From a gamma proteobacterium endosymbiont of Lamellibrachia anaximandri (lineage in GTDB: Bacteria; Pseudomonadota; Gammaproteobacteria; Chromatiales; Chromatiaceae): 43,818 bases of DNA. Positions within the stretch are counted from its first letter, which is position 1; the number at the start of each line of letters is the position of its first letter. Shown piece by piece: positions 1 through 10,539 of this stretch. A program made the position numbers and the translations under genes. The DNA lies in the NCBI GenBank assembly GCA_016756835.1, contig JAESPE010000017.1, positions 1-43,818 on the forward strand, given 5' to 3'. Below the pieces are notes generated by a model. The model was given only the letters and a program-made list of their open reading frames with translations, was not told the origin of the DNA and searched no databases.

Positions 1-1
1 T

Positions 2-2410
2 GCCAGTGACCGGGACGGCCGGGGCACAAACAGGCTGTCGAAGGCCGAGTCGATTTTGGGGACTGGGATGTCCCAAAATCTTTCACGAGGTCGAAGACTC
101 ACTTGGAATATCGAGCCTGTCCTGATCAACACCGGAAAGGCGTTTCAGGAAACGTTGTTGGTTGGTATCAATCGGGATGGCGGGATGGACGCAGATGTGG
201 ATATCCCAAACCCGGATGATCGGTTTTTCCATGTGCCTCAAATCCTCTCCTTTAATTCGGCTGCTGCCGGGACCCTGATCCCCAGCCTGGAACGGGTTGC
301 CGATTGGGGAAGCGATGCGGAACATATCGTTTGGTCCGGCAGAAACCATCATTTGCGGCGGCTCTCTCTGCGAGATAACCTGGCGCAGCAGATCGGTGAG
401 ATCATCCTTTTCGTCGATGTGACCTCCTTGTTCGGGCAGGCAAGGAGACAAGCCTGGATTGTGGCGGCTTCCGGGCTGCTGATTAGTGTTTTGTTGATGT
501 TGATTCTCACAAATCAGTCTCGACGAACCCGTACTCAACTTGTGGTTTCACAACAGGCACTGGAAAAACTCAATGAAAAACTCGAGTGGCGTTTCCTGGA
601 ACGTACCGAAGAGTTGCGCCGCAGTGAGGAGAACTATCGTGAACTGGTTGAATCGGCCAACAGCATCATTCTGCGTTGGAATATCCAAGGGAAAATCACC
701 TTTTTCAATCAGTTTGCCCTGCGTTTCTTTGGCTATTCCGAACAGGAGGTAGTGGGCCGGCATTTAATGGATTGCATTGTGCCTGAGACCGAGTCGGGGT
801 CGGGACGGGATCTGTCCGCCCTGATCCGGGATATCGCACTGCATCCTGATTTCTATATCAGCAATATTAATGAGAATGTCTGCAAGGATGGACGCAGGGT
901 GTGGGTCTCCTGGGCGAATCGGGCGGTCCGCAATAAGCAGGGGAGGGTGGTGGAGGTCCTCTCCATCGGTAACGATGTCAGTGATAAGAAACTGTTTGAT
1001 GAGCGCATCTACCATCTCGCCCATTACGATGCGCTGACCAGCCTGCCCAATCGTGTACTGTTCTATGAGCGTCTTGACAAGGCCCTGGAGAGCGCCGGGC
1101 GCAAGAACCTGCAGCTGGTGGTGCTCTATCTCGATCTGGATCGATTCAAACCGGTGAATGATTCTCTCGGCCATGCGATGGGTGACCTGCTGCTGCAGCA
1201 AGTGGGAGAGCGGTTGCGTGGCTGTCTGCGCGAAGAGGACACGGTTGCGCGGATGAGTGGGGACGAATTCACTGTACTGCTCGAAGACGTGCCCTCCCGG
1301 GCTGAAGTGATGAACCTTGGTAGCCAGGTGGCAGGGAATATTATCGACAAGCTGAGCCAGCCATTCGACCTGGAGGGCTATGAAGTCTATGTCTCAGCGA
1401 GCGTGGGCGTGGCTGCGTATCCGCAGGACGGCACCGATCCGGTTCAGCTCATGAGCAATGTCGATATTGCCATGTACCATGCCAAAGGGGAGGGGCGAGG
1501 ACGTGTCGCATTCTACGAACCTCACATGAATGCGGAGGTGGACCGGCGTCTGCGTATGGAGCGGGATCTGCGCAAGGCGCTGGAGCAGGATGAACTGACA
1601 CTGCACTACCAGCCCTGCATCGATCTGGCGAACCGTTCGGTTGAGGTGGTGGAGGCGCTGTTGCGTTGGCCGCATCTGGCCTCGGGTGAGATCCCGCCAG
1701 ATGAGTTTGTCTCCTTGGCAGAGGAGACCGGGCTGGTGATTCCCCTCGGCGCATGGGCGCTGAAAACCGCATTGCAGCAGGCAAAAGAGTGGCTGAGTCC
1801 AGAGGGTTCCGGCCCTCAGCTGGCGGTGAATCTTTCCCTGGGGCAATTCAGGCATCGTGAACTGGTGCAGATGGTGCGCGCGGAGTTACAGGCCTGTGAT
1901 TTCCCGGCGGATCGCCTGGTGCTGGAGATTACCGAATCCACGGTGATGGACCGTCATGGTGAATCCTCGGGTCAATTGGCTGAGTTGTCTGCAATGGGGA
2001 TTGAGATCGCCATCGATGATTTTGGCACTGGCCACTCATCTCTCTCCCGGCTGCGGGAGATGCCGGTCAACAGTCTCAAGATCGATCGCAGCTTCGTGCA
2101 GGACCTGGGACGCGACCGCAATGATGAGAGCATCGTTGAAACCATTATCGCTATGGGACACAGTCTGCAGCTAATCGTCATCGCCGAGGGGGTGGAAACC
2201 TTTGAGCAGCTGACATTCCTGCAGCAGCGGGGGTGCCACATGGTGCAGGGATATCTGCTCTACCGGCCCATGCCGGGCGCTGAGTTGCTGGAGATGCTGC
2301 GCGAGGAGGAGGGGGTGGCCCGCCGTTTCAAACAGGAGGAAGATAGGCAGACTGAAAAATCGGTGCCGGACAATGTCGCATATCTGGAGAAGAAAGAGTC
2401 CGGAGAGTGA
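2..2410 (+). CDS. PAS-GGDEF-EAL cyclic-di-GMP signalling protein, 5' partial
   Basis: The frame is open from base 2, so the true start lies outside the window; a TTG at 56 is only the first possible internal start. From base 56 the protein has a short periplasmic-looking segment, one membrane helix (residues about 133-152), a coiled linker, a PAS domain (about 190-310), a GGDEF domain (about 312-485) and an EAL domain (about 505-745). The cyclase signature reads SGDEF and is preceded at the correct five-residue distance by RxxD (REED), so an inhibitory I-site is present. The EAL domain keeps EALLRW, the Asn in AVNLS, LEITES, DDFGTG, LKIDRSF and AEGVET, so phosphodiesterase activity is likely. 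Such dual proteins adjust c-di-GMP at the inner membrane. Net activity cannot be predicted. Fold assignment is firm; the signal sensed is unknown. Confidence 0.93.
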   Translation, partial: ASDRDGRGTNRLSKAESILGTGMSQNLSRGRRLTWNIEPVLINTGKAFQETLLVGINRDGGMDADVDIPNPDDRFFHVPQILSFNSAAAGTLIPSLERVADWGSDAEHIVWSGRNHHLRRLSLRDNLAQQIGEIILFVDVTSLFGQARRQAWIVAASGLLISVLLMLILTNQSRRTRTQLVVSQQALEKLNEKLEWRFLERTEELRRSEENYRELVESANSIILRWNIQGKITFFNQFALRFFGYSEQEVVGRHLMDCIVPETESGSGRDLSALIRDIALHPDFYISNINENVCKDGRRVWVSWANRAVRNKQGRVVEVLSIGNDVSDKKLFDERIYHLAHYDALTSLPNRVLFYERLDKALESAGRKNLQLVVLYLDLDRFKPVNDSLGHAMGDLLLQQVGERLRGCLREEDTVARMSGDEFTVLLEDVPSRAEVMNLGSQVAGNIIDKLSQPFDLEGYEVYVSASVGVAAYPQDGTDPVQLMSNVDIAMYHAKGEGRGRVAFYEPHMNAEVDRRLRMERDLRKALEQDELTLHYQPCIDLANRSVEVVEALLRWPHLASGEIPPDEFVSLAEETGLVIPLGAWALKTALQQAKEWLSPEGSGPQLAVNLSLGQFRHRELVQMVRAELQACDFPADRLVLEITESTVMDRHGESSGQLAELSAMGIEIAIDDFGTGHSSLSRLREMPVNSLKIDRSFVQDLGRDRNDESIVETIIAMGHSLQLIVIAEGVETFEQLTFLQQRGCHMVQGYLLYRPMPGAELLEMLREEEGVARRFKQEEDRQTEKSVPDNVAYLEKKESGE

Positions 2411-2452
2411 TACTCCTTCCCAAACAGCAACAGAAAACAGGAGAAATGATCC

Positions 2453-2971
2453 ATGAGCATGAAGTGGGATACCCGTTTTCTCGGGCTGGCGGCTCACATC
2501 TCCGGATGGAGTAAAGACCCTTCATCCCAGGTGGGTGCCGTCATTACGGACGGCAATCGTATTATCTCGCTGGGCTACAACGGCTTTGCGGCCGGGGTGG
2601 AGGATGCGGAGAGCCGCCTCACCAACAGAGAGTGCAAACTGAACCTCACCATTCATGCGGAAGAGAACGCCATGATCTTCGCCAAGCGTGATCTGCGCGG
2701 CTGTACGGTTTATGTGACGCATCCCCCCTGTCCCCGCTGCGCCTCGAAGCTGATCCAGGAGGAGATCGGCCGTGTGGTGTATATCAATCCGAGTCAGGAT
2801 TTTCTTTCACGCTGGGCCGATGATATCGAGTTGTCGCAGCAGATGTACGGTGAAGCCGGAGTCGAAATGACAGGTTACGAGGTGGATCAGGTCAATGTTG
2901 AGGATGCGCAGATAACCGTGGCGCCTGGCGGCTTCTTCACCAAGATATTGAGTCGGTTGCTGCGGTTGTAG
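2453..2971 (+). CDS. dCMP/cytidine deaminase-family zinc enzyme
   Basis: A 172-residue protein of the deoxycytidylate deaminase group, which converts dCMP to dUMP in the cytosol for thymidylate synthesis. The zinc and catalytic motif HAE is at residues 68-70 and the second zinc motif PPCPRC at about 91-96. An N-terminal SKDPSSQVGAV segment is typical of the family. A good ribosome binding site (ACAGGAGAAA) lies just before the ATG at 2453, 42 bases after the c-di-GMP enzyme, so the two may be cotranscribed. The length matches ComEB-like dCMP deaminases. The C-terminal 35 residues are not family-typical and carry no motif I recognise. Substrate preference (dCMP rather than another cytosine compound) is inferred from similarity. 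Confidence 0.85.
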   Translation: MSMKWDTRFLGLAAHISGWSKDPSSQVGAVITDGNRIISLGYNGFAAGVEDAESRLTNRECKLNLTIHAEENAMIFAKRDLRGCTVYVTHPPCPRCASKLIQEEIGRVVYINPSQDFLSRWADDIELSQQMYGEAGVEMTGYEVDQVNVEDAQITVAPGGFFTKILSRLLRL

Positions 2972-3057
2972 GCCCTCTTCAATCATGGGGGGCGGACTCA
3001 AATTGATTCCGACCTTTTCCCCTGGGAATTGGAGGGGGAGTGAATCCTACCGGGTTG

Positions 3058-3786
3058 CTATTTCAGCGTTAAATGTTTCAACTCCATGCGATAGCGGCCC
3101 AAGACCCGATCCCGCTCGATACGCACCGGCAGGTAGTCGAGTGAAGGGGCGAACCAGATGGTGTAGTCGGGGGCCAGGCCCTCTTTGCTGCGGTTGACCT
3201 TGAGACACTTCAGCCGACCCAGAGGGGTCTGAATCCACTCTCTGCCAACCACCCGGAACTGATAGCGCTTCAGACGCCCGCCGTCCGCCACCTGGTAACT
3301 GACCTGCTGCCGACCATTGGCCAGATCGAAACGGATCGCCAACTGTTGACTGAACTTGTCCTGCACGCCTGGTGAGATCTCCTGCGACCAGCGGGTGCCA
3401 CCACTCTCTGTCCAGACCCGCTGGTCGGGCCAGTCGAACTGGAGCCGGGTCAGGTTCCTGGTCTCTCCGTTGCCGAGGCGGTATTCGTAGGCGTGGGGTA
3501 CGATGCTGCTGTTTTGCAGCACGCCTTCGCTGGTCTCCTGAACCTCGTCGGCTTGAAACCAATCGACCAGTCGTTCGGGACGGGTGTGTGCATAATAGAG
3601 GTATTCGCCACCCTCAGTGAGGGTGAGTTGGAGCGTCAGACTTCCCAGGGGTACACCGTAGTTGGTGACCTGAAAACCGGCATCGAAGGATCTGAGCTGG
3701 AAGGGGGATTCCGCACTGAGTAGCGAACTGCAGAGCAGTAGTGGGATACCAGCCAGCCAGTAGCGGAGGAATCCGGTAGCCTTCAT
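3058..3786 (-). CDS. DUF3108 family exported protein
   Basis: A 242-residue protein with an N-terminal signal peptide (hydrophobic LLLCSSLLSA, likely cleaved after SAES or nearby), followed by a beta-rich domain of the DUF3108 type (FDAGFQVTNYGVPLGSLTL near the start; LGRLKCLKV and DYTIWFAPSLDYLPVRIE near the end). The family is periplasmic or envelope-associated with no established biochemical role. It starts three bases after the purN stop and is surely cotranscribed with purM-purN, a neighbourhood I recall for other gammaproteobacteria. No catalytic residues can be named. The ATG at 3786 is the only start that gives a complete signal peptide. Confidence 0.8.
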   Translation of the reverse strand: MKATGFLRYWLAGIPLLLCSSLLSAESPFQLRSFDAGFQVTNYGVPLGSLTLQLTLTEGGEYLYYAHTRPERLVDWFQADEVQETSEGVLQNSSIVPHAYEYRLGNGETRNLTRLQFDWPDQRVWTESGGTRWSQEISPGVQDKFSQQLAIRFDLANGRQQVSYQVADGGRLKRYQFRVVGREWIQTPLGRLKCLKVNRSKEGLAPDYTIWFAPSLDYLPVRIERDRVLGRYRMELKHLTLK

Positions 3787-3789
3787 GGA

Positions 3790-4458
3790 TCAGGCGATCT
3801 CCTGATCCGGCGTGAATAGGACCGGCTGTTGTAACGGTTGGTTGTCCAGATAGACCTGGCCATTATCCGCCAATCGCAGTCTCTGCTGGGCAAACCAGCG
3901 TATTGCCAGCGGGTAGATGAGGTGCTCGCGTTGCAGTACACGGTTGGCTAAAGTCCCGGCATCGTCACCATCCCGGACGGGTACCTGGGCCTGCACGATC
4001 AATGGGCCGCCATCCAGCTCCTCGGTGACGAAGTGCACACTGGCGCCATGTAGGGTCTCTCCTTCATCCAGGGCCTGCTGATGGGTGTTGAGGCCACGGA
4101 ACTTCGGTAGCAGTGAAGGGTGGATATTGAACATCCGGCCGGCGTAGTGGCGCACGAATCCGGGGGTGAGGATGCGCATGAAACCCGCCAGCACTACCAG
4201 CCCTGGCTGATACTCGTCGATGAGTTCGATCAGCGCCTGATCGTAACTCTCCCGGTCAGGAAAGGTCTTGTGGTTCAGTACCCGGGTAGGGATGCCGGCG
4301 TTTTCTGCACGGGTCAGGCCAAACACATCGGGCCGGTTGCTGATGACGGCGCGGATCTCCACCGGCAGATCGCCCACTGCGCCGTCGATGATCGCCTGCA
4401 GGTTGGTGCCGCCACCGGAGATCAAGGCGACCAGCGGCAGTTTATTGTTATCGCTCAT
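3790..4458 (-). CDS. purN: Phosphoribosylglycinamide formyltransferase (GART 1)
   Basis: Transfers the formyl group of 10-formyltetrahydrofolate to GAR, the third step of de novo purine synthesis, in the cytosol. The family features are plain: [15 protein letters not shown] near the N terminus (phosphate site) and the catalytic triad, Asn111 and His113 in FNIHPSLLP and Asp149 in [13 protein letters not shown]. At 222 residues it is the usual length. Its ATG overlaps the purM stop by four bases (ATGA), so translation is coupled to purM, and the DUF3108 gene follows after three bases. Nothing is unusual in the active site. Confidence 0.97.
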   Translation of the reverse strand: MSDNNKLPLVALISGGGTNLQAIIDGAVGDLPVEIRAVISNRPDVFGLTRAENAGIPTRVLNHKTFPDRESYDQALIELIDEYQPGLVVLAGFMRILTPGFVRHYAGRMFNIHPSLLPKFRGLNTHQQALDEGETLHGASVHFVTEELDGGPLIVQAQVPVRDGDDAGTLANRVLQREHLIYPLAIRWFAQQRLRLADNGQVYLDNQPLQQPVLFTPDQEIA

Positions 4459-5528
4459 GCACCCAGACTTCCGCTGATCTCGACCACCGGTTCATCGCTA
4501 TCGCTGGTTTCGATCTGTCCCAGTCGCCAGGCGGTCTCGCCGGCATCGTTCAGCATCTGCATCGCACGTTCTGAATCTTCGGCAGCGATGCAGACTACCA
4601 TACCCACGCCACAGTTGAAGGTGCGCAGCATTTCCGACTGGACCACGTTGCCTTTCGACTGCAGCCAGCTGAAGACCTCCGGCAGTTGCCAGGAGTCACT
4701 GTCGATGACTGCCTTGCTTCCGGTTGGCAGGACGCGGGGCAGGTTCTCCGGCAGGCCGCCGCCGGTGATATGGGCGAGGGCGTGGACCTCAACCTCAGCC
4801 ATCAGCGCCAGCAGGGATTTGACGTAGATGTGGGTCGGCGCCAGCAGTGCTTCGCCCAGCGTCCCTTCACCCATGGGCTCGGCAAGATCGGCGCCGCTCA
4901 CTTCGAGGATCTTGCGGATCAGGGAATAGCCGTTGGAGTGGGGGCCGGAAGCGGCAAGTCCGATCAGCACGTCGCCGGGCTTTACCCGTTCGCCCTGGAT
5001 CAGCTTGCGCTTCTCGACGATGCCGACGCAGAAACCGGCCAGATCGTAATCTCCTTCGCTATACATGCCGGGCATCTCGGCGGTCTCGCCGCCGGTGAGG
5101 GCTGCACCCGCCAGTTCGCACCCTTTGGCGATGCCACTGACCACATCGGTGGCCACGTCCAGCTCCAGCTTGCCGGTAGCGTAGTAGTCGAGAAAGAAGA
5201 GCGGCTCAGCGCCTGCCACCACGATGTCGTTGACACACATGGCCACCAGATCGATGCCGATGGTGTCGTGGCGCTTGAGTTTCAGCGCCAGTTTCAGCTT
5301 GGTGCCCACCCCGTCGGTGCCGGAGACCAGTACCGGCTCGGAATAGCGGTCGAGGGGCAGTTCGAACAGCGCGCCAAATCCTCCGAGGCCGGACAGCACG
5401 CCGGGCCTGAAGGTCTTTTTGACGATAGGCTTGATGCGTTCTATCAGGCTGTTGCCGGCATCGATGTCTACACCGGCATCCCGGTAACTGAGTTGGGTTT
5501 CGCTGTTGCGAGTGCTGTCTTGGGCCAC
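4455..5528 (-). CDS. purM: Phosphoribosylformylglycinamidine cyclo-ligase (AIR synthetase)
   Basis: Closes the imidazole ring: FGAM plus ATP gives AIR, the fifth step of purine synthesis. The 357-residue protein carries the PurM hallmarks: [13 protein letters not shown] at the N terminus, [50 protein letters not shown] and [16 protein letters not shown]. It is about 10 residues longer than the E. coli enzyme, mostly at the N terminus before the conserved core. It leads the purM-purN-DUF3108 transcription unit and is divergent from the DUF2066 gene across a 203-base gap (5529-5731) that must hold both promoters. I could not single out a convincing -35/-10 pair or purine operator there. Confidence 0.97.
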   Translation of the reverse strand: MAQDSTRNSETQLSYRDAGVDIDAGNSLIERIKPIVKKTFRPGVLSGLGGFGALFELPLDRYSEPVLVSGTDGVGTKLKLALKLKRHDTIGIDLVAMCVNDIVVAGAEPLFFLDYYATGKLELDVATDVVSGIAKGCELAGAALTGGETAEMPGMYSEGDYDLAGFCVGIVEKRKLIQGERVKPGDVLIGLAASGPHSNGYSLIRKILEVSGADLAEPMGEGTLGEALLAPTHIYVKSLLALMAEVEVHALAHITGGGLPENLPRVLPTGSKAVIDSDSWQLPEVFSWLQSKGNVVQSEMLRTFNCGVGMVVCIAAEDSERAMQMLNDAGETAWRLGQIETSDSDEPVVEISGSLGA

Positions 5529-5731
5529 AGGTTGACTCCCTGGTGGGCGGTTACTGTTGGCGTGGGATTTTAGCAGATCTTCCGCTACACCGTGATAGAG
5601 TTGCTGTTGGAGGATTTGTCCGGCTTTTCCGTTTCCGGATGAAGACTAACTGCTTAGACAGGCTTTCTGCGCCGCGCTAGAATCCCAGCGGTCAAGACGA
5701 CTGAGATGAATTTAACTGGACTCATATTTCA

Positions 5732-6856
5732 ATGATCTTTAAACAGACATGGCTGATATTACTGCTTCTGCTCTGGTGTGCCGGAGCGGTGGCGGAGCGT
5801 GTGTCCGGACTCTATGAAGCGGCGGTGCCGGTGGTGGGGCAGGGTGCTGAAGCCCGTGCACCGGCCATGCGGGAGGCCTTTGGTCAGGTGCTGATCAAGA
5901 TCTCCGGCAACCGCGACCTGTTACAACAGGAAGACCTTGCCAAGAGGCTGAAAAGGGCTCCCAGGTATGTTCAGCAGTACCGCTACCGCATGCTGGAACA
6001 GCCGCTATCGGATGATCCTGCACCTGTGGTGGATCCGGAAAACCCACTGCCGGATCGGCTGCTTTGGGTGCGTTTCGATGAAAAAGCCGTGAATCGCCTG
6101 CTGCGTGAGGCCGGCGTGCCGGTCTGGGGTGGCACCCGGCCATCCACGCTGGTCTGGCTGACTCGTGATGCCAAAGGCCGTCGCACCCTCTATCAGCAGG
6201 ATATGGAGCCGGAACTGGCAACTACGGTGACTGAAACGGCAGACCAGCGAGGTCTGCCGGTGGTGATGCCGCTGATGGATCTCGAAGATAGAAACGCCCT
6301 CCAGGTAAGTGACCTCTGGGGCGGTTTTGAAGAGAACATTCGTCGTGCCTCCCAGCGCTATCTGCCCGATGTGATCCTGGCCGGTCGTCTGCACCGGCAA
6401 GGTCGTCAAGCCTGGAGTGGTGACTGGACGCTCTATCTGCCGGATGGAGTGGAGCAGTGGCAGATTCAGGGCAAGAGTGATCTGGCGCTGGCTCGCGAGG
6501 GAGTGCAGCGGGCGGTGGATCTATTGGCTGCCAGGTTTGCGCCCCAGAGTGCTTCTCAGGGTGTCGAGGCACTACGGATAAGGGTTTCAAGTATGCTCAA
6601 TCTGGCTGACTATGTTCTGGTCAAAGACTATCTGCGATCACTGGTGATGATAGAGCAGCTGGACCTGCTGGCGGCGGGTCCGGAACAAGTCAGTTTTCTG
6701 GCCAGAGTGCAGGGGGGGCGTGAAGCACTGGAGCGGGGTATCCTACTCGGCGGTGTGTTGGAGTCGATGGTTACCCCTGATGAGGTGGTGGAAGCAGAGG
6801 CATCGCCACCGGAAGACTTCGATGTGCAGAGTCTCGACTACCGTTTGCGGCAGTGA
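5732..6856 (+). CDS. DUF2066 domain protein, exported
   Basis: A 374-residue protein with a clear signal peptide (WLILLLLLWCAGAVA, cleavage near AVA-ERV) followed by the DUF2066 domain (YEAAVPVVGQGAEARAPAMR, then KISGN and a VQQYRY segment). The family is common in gammaproteobacteria beside purM and is predicted to be periplasmic; its molecular role is not known to me. The domain covers roughly residues 25-240, and the rest is a less conserved alpha/beta tail. The ATG at 5732 is chosen because it gives the complete signal peptide, although no strong ribosome binding site precedes it. It is divergent from purM and followed by the phosphatidyltransferase gene 61 bases later. Confidence 0.8.
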   Translation: MIFKQTWLILLLLLWCAGAVAERVSGLYEAAVPVVGQGAEARAPAMREAFGQVLIKISGNRDLLQQEDLAKRLKRAPRYVQQYRYRMLEQPLSDDPAPVVDPENPLPDRLLWVRFDEKAVNRLLREAGVPVWGGTRPSTLVWLTRDAKGRRTLYQQDMEPELATTVTETADQRGLPVVMPLMDLEDRNALQVSDLWGGFEENIRRASQRYLPDVILAGRLHRQGRQAWSGDWTLYLPDGVEQWQIQGKSDLALAREGVQRAVDLLAARFAPQSASQGVEALRIRVSSMLNLADYVLVKDYLRSLVMIEQLDLLAAGPEQVSFLARVQGGREALERGILLGGVLESMVTPDEVVEAEASPPEDFDVQSLDYRLRQ

Positions 6857-6917
6857 GCCGTTTTGGATTGTATAGCACCGATTAACCTGTCCGGCATCAC
6901 CTGATAATTTGTAAAAA

Positions 6918-7472
6918 ATGCAGCCCAGAGACATACCCAACCTCATCAGCTTTTTACGCATACTGCTCTCGGTGCCAGTCGTCTGGCTGCTCTTTGAGCG
7001 GGAGTTTTCTGCGGCACTGATGTTATTTGCCATCGCCGGTATCTCCGATGGCCTGGATGGTTTCCTGGCCAAACACTACGGCTGGGAGAGCCGCCTCGGC
7101 GGGATGCTCGACCCCCTGGCGGACAAGGCGCTGTTGATGAGTTCATTCCTGGTGCTCGGTGCATTGGGACTGCTCCCTGTCTGGTTGGTAATCCTGGTGA
7201 TATTTCGGGACCTGCTGATTATTGGCGGTGCGCTCTATTACCACTTCAGTATCGAAGATCTGCAGGCCGATCCAAGTCTGATCAGCAAACTCAACACCCT
7301 GCTGCAGATATTGCTGGTCATCCTCGTGGTGACGGATGCAGGCCCCTATCCACTTCCTGCAGTGCTGGTTTCAGTCCTGGTTTGGAGCACGCTGGCCACT
7401 ACGGTAGCCAGCGGAGTGGGTTATGTCTGGGTCTGGTCGCGCAAGGCGAAGGAGAAAGGGTTGCGGAGTTGA
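6918..7472 (+). CDS. CDP-alcohol phosphatidyltransferase family membrane enzyme
   Basis: A 184-residue integral membrane protein with four to six hydrophobic segments and the CDP-alcohol phosphatidyltransferase signature D-x2-DG-x2-A-x9-G-x3-D-x3-D, seen here from DGLDGFLAKHYG through GGMLDPLAD. The usual AR pair is AK, a known type of variation; the metal-binding aspartates are all kept. Family members join CDP-diacylglycerol to an alcohol at the inner membrane. The nearest guess is a PgsA-like phosphatidylglycerophosphate synthase, but cardiolipin-synthase-like paralogues share this motif, so no symbol is given. The gene follows DUF2066 and converges on hda, with 51 bases between their stops. 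Confidence 0.85.
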   Translation: MQPRDIPNLISFLRILLSVPVVWLLFEREFSAALMLFAIAGISDGLDGFLAKHYGWESRLGGMLDPLADKALLMSSFLVLGALGLLPVWLVILVIFRDLLIIGGALYYHFSIEDLQADPSLISKLNTLLQILLVILVVTDAGPYPLPAVLVSVLVWSTLATTVASGVGYVWVWSRKAKEKGLRS

Positions 7473-7523
7473 TGGCTGGCACCCACATTGGCTTTCTGAT
7501 GTGCAGGGTATTTGGTGTTGGCC

Positions 7524-8204
7524 CTATAACCCAAGCACTTCCCGGACAAACGGGATGGTCAGTTTTCTTTTCGCGGCGAGCGATGCCTGATCGAGCTGTT
7601 CCAATAGACTGGTTATCGAACTGATGTCCCGGGGGATTCGGTGCAGCAGGTAGCTGGCGGTGTCTTTCGAAAGTTCCAGGCCACGTTGCTGCGAGAGCTG
7701 GGTCAGCAGTATCAGGCGGCCATCGTCGTCCAGGGGCAGCAGGTGGTAACAGGGGCCCCAGGTGAGGCGGGAGGCGAGATCCGGTAGATGGATGTCCACT
7801 CCGGCAGGCGCAGAGTTTGCCGTTATCAGCAGCCGGGCATCACGCTCCCGAAGCTGGTTGAAGAGGTTGAAGAGGGCGATCTCCCATGCCGGGTTGCCGG
7901 CCACTTTTCCCAGATCGTCCAAGCAGACCAGATCCAGTGTCTCCAGTCCTTCCAGAATGCCGGGCTCCAACTCGTTGATTTGTGCCAGCGGAATATAGGC
8001 GCAGGTGCCGCCGGATTCATCCTGTTGATGACAGGATGCCTGCAACAGATGGGTTTTGCCGGAACCGCACTCCCCCCAAAGATAGATGAACGGATCGGTT
8101 CCCGTCAGCAGACGCGAAAGTGCCTCACCATTACGGCCGGGAATAAAGCCGCTGAAGTTGACTGTAGGTTTTAACCCTATCCCTAGGGCCAGCTGGTTGG
8201 ACAT
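7524..8204 (-). CDS. hda: DnaA regulatory inactivator Hda
   Basis: A DnaA-like AAA+ protein that works with the DNA-loaded sliding clamp to stimulate ATP hydrolysis by DnaA and prevent re-initiation. The start is taken at 8204 because MSNQLALGIGL contains the clamp-binding QLxLxxxL-type motif conserved at Hda N termini. A longer reading from 8384 would overlap wrbA and looks spurious. Visible motifs are the Walker A LWGECGSGKTHLL, the Walker B LVCLDDLGKV and a sensor/box VII region around RLTWGPCYHLLPL. It is 226 residues long. It lies 13 bases after wrbA, so arsC-wrbA-hda form one transcription unit. Confidence 0.93.
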   Translation of the reverse strand: MSNQLALGIGLKPTVNFSGFIPGRNGEALSRLLTGTDPFIYLWGECGSGKTHLLQASCHQQDESGGTCAYIPLAQINELEPGILEGLETLDLVCLDDLGKVAGNPAWEIALFNLFNQLRERDARLLITANSAPAGVDIHLPDLASRLTWGPCYHLLPLDDDGRLILLTQLSQQRGLELSKDTASYLLHRIPRDISSITSLLEQLDQASLAAKRKLTIPFVREVLGL

Positions 8205-8217
8205 GATTCTGGCGTGG

Positions 8218-9166
<949 letters not shown>

Positions 9167-9278
9167 TGGATTATTCTCTGGCTGAAAAAGGCCTATTGTA
9201 ACCATCGTTCAGGACGACGTCTCCCCACGGCCGTTGGTTGGTGGCATACTGTTCATCTACTCTTTGCAAGGTAATGAC

Positions 9279-10517
9279 ATGAGCATGGATCCTGCGGCCA
9301 GAGGCCGTTTCTATCTGAACCGCATCAGGCAGTTCAGTGCATTGCTGTTGCACCATTTCGTCAAGGATGGGGGGGTGCAGAATACTGCGGCCCTGACCTA
9401 TACCACGCTGCTTTCGCTGGTTCCCCTGATGACTGTCATGTTGGCGCTGTTTTCGGTCTTTCCCGCTTCGGAACGGGTGGCAGTGGAGATCGAGGACTTT
9501 GTCTTCAAGAACTTTGTTCCGGCAGCGGGAGAAGTGGTGCATGAGCATCTGAGTAATTTCAGCAGCAAGGCGGCAAAACTCTCCGGTGTGGGATTTGTCT
9601 TTCTGCTGGTGGTGGCGTTGATGTTGATGGGCAATATCGACAAGGCGTTCAACACCATCTGGCATGTGCGCAAGAAACGTGGGGCCATGTCGACCTTTAT
9701 CGTCTACTGGGCAATCCTCTCTTTGGGACCCGTGTTGATCGTGGTCAGTGTGGGTGTGACTTCCTATCTGGTCTCAATACCGATTCTCAATGATGATGAG
9801 ACGGTGCAGCAGTTGCGTTCGCGCTTTTTGAGTATGAGCCCGGTCCTTATCTCCGCCTTTGCTTTTACCCTGCTCTATGCCGTGGTGCCGAATCGGAAGG
9901 TGTCGCTACGCCATGCCCTTGCAGGAGGTATTCTCGCTGCCCTGCTGTTTGAGAGTGCAAAGCGGGGTTTTGCATTATATGTCACCCATTTTCCCACCTA
10001 CGAGGCAATCTACGGTGCGATGGCAGTGATCCCGATATTTCTGATCTGGATCTACCTCTCCTGGTTGGTGACACTGCTGGGGGCGGAGTTTACCTACTGT
10101 CTCGGCATCTTTCGGGATGACTGGCACGAGCGGTTAAACACTCGCGGCAGCAACTTTCTGTTGGCGCTTCGTCTGATTGGCCATCTGCGGGAGGCGCAGA
10201 TGCTGGGGGAGCAGCGTTCATGCCAGGATCTGTCAAAGCGGGAACCGGAAGTCTCTGAAGAGCACCTGGAGGCATCGCTGTATATCCTGCAAGGGGCGAA
10301 GCTGGTGTTGCGTACAGAGGAGAAGAATTGGGCGCTAGCCAGGAACCTGCAGGAGGTGAAACTCAGTGATCTCTACCGTGCAGCGCCTTTTGTGCTGCCG
10401 GATGCAGATAAGCTGGATGAGGGGTCAGTGGTGTTGTCGAGTATTCTGCAGACTCTCGAGAGAGATATTGAAAAGGGTATGAATTGCCCGCTGGAAGCGC
10501 TCTATCGTCAGGTTTAG
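9279..10517 (+). CDS. yihY: YihY/virulence factor BrkB family inner-membrane protein
   Basis: A multi-pass membrane protein of the YihY/BrkB family, once wrongly called RNase BN. The ATG at 9279 (MSMDPAARGRF) has an AAGG just upstream and is preferred to 9234. Family landmarks are QNTAALTYTTLLSLVPLMTV, NIDKAFNTIWHVRKKRG and YEAIYGAMAVIPIFLIWIYLSW followed by LLGAEFTYCLG. The last 120 or so residues are soluble and look like the winged-helix-type C-terminal extension found in many gammaproteobacterial members. Its transport substrate, if any, is unknown. It converges on the PilZ-like gene with only 22 bases between stops. Confidence 0.88.
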   Translation: MSMDPAARGRFYLNRIRQFSALLLHHFVKDGGVQNTAALTYTTLLSLVPLMTVMLALFSVFPASERVAVEIEDFVFKNFVPAAGEVVHEHLSNFSSKAAKLSGVGFVFLLVVALMLMGNIDKAFNTIWHVRKKRGAMSTFIVYWAILSLGPVLIVVSVGVTSYLVSIPILNDDETVQQLRSRFLSMSPVLISAFAFTLLYAVVPNRKVSLRHALAGGILAALLFESAKRGFALYVTHFPTYEAIYGAMAVIPIFLIWIYLSWLVTLLGAEFTYCLGIFRDDWHERLNTRGSNFLLALRLIGHLREAQMLGEQRSCQDLSKREPEVSEEHLEASLYILQGAKLVLRTEEKNWALARNLQEVKLSDLYRAAPFVLPDADKLDEGSVVLSSILQTLERDIEKGMNCPLEALYRQV

Positions 10518-10539
10518 ACTCGGAATTGCTGAAGCGATG

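Noticed and set aside
4686-5573. Open frame of 295 codons on the plus strand opposite purM
   Set aside because: It lies wholly antisense to a clear purM, has no recognisable domain, and GC-rich codon use explains a long open antisense frame.
9234-9278. Upstream start for yihY
   Set aside because: The ATG at 9279 has a better-placed ribosome binding site and the extra 15 residues are not family-like.
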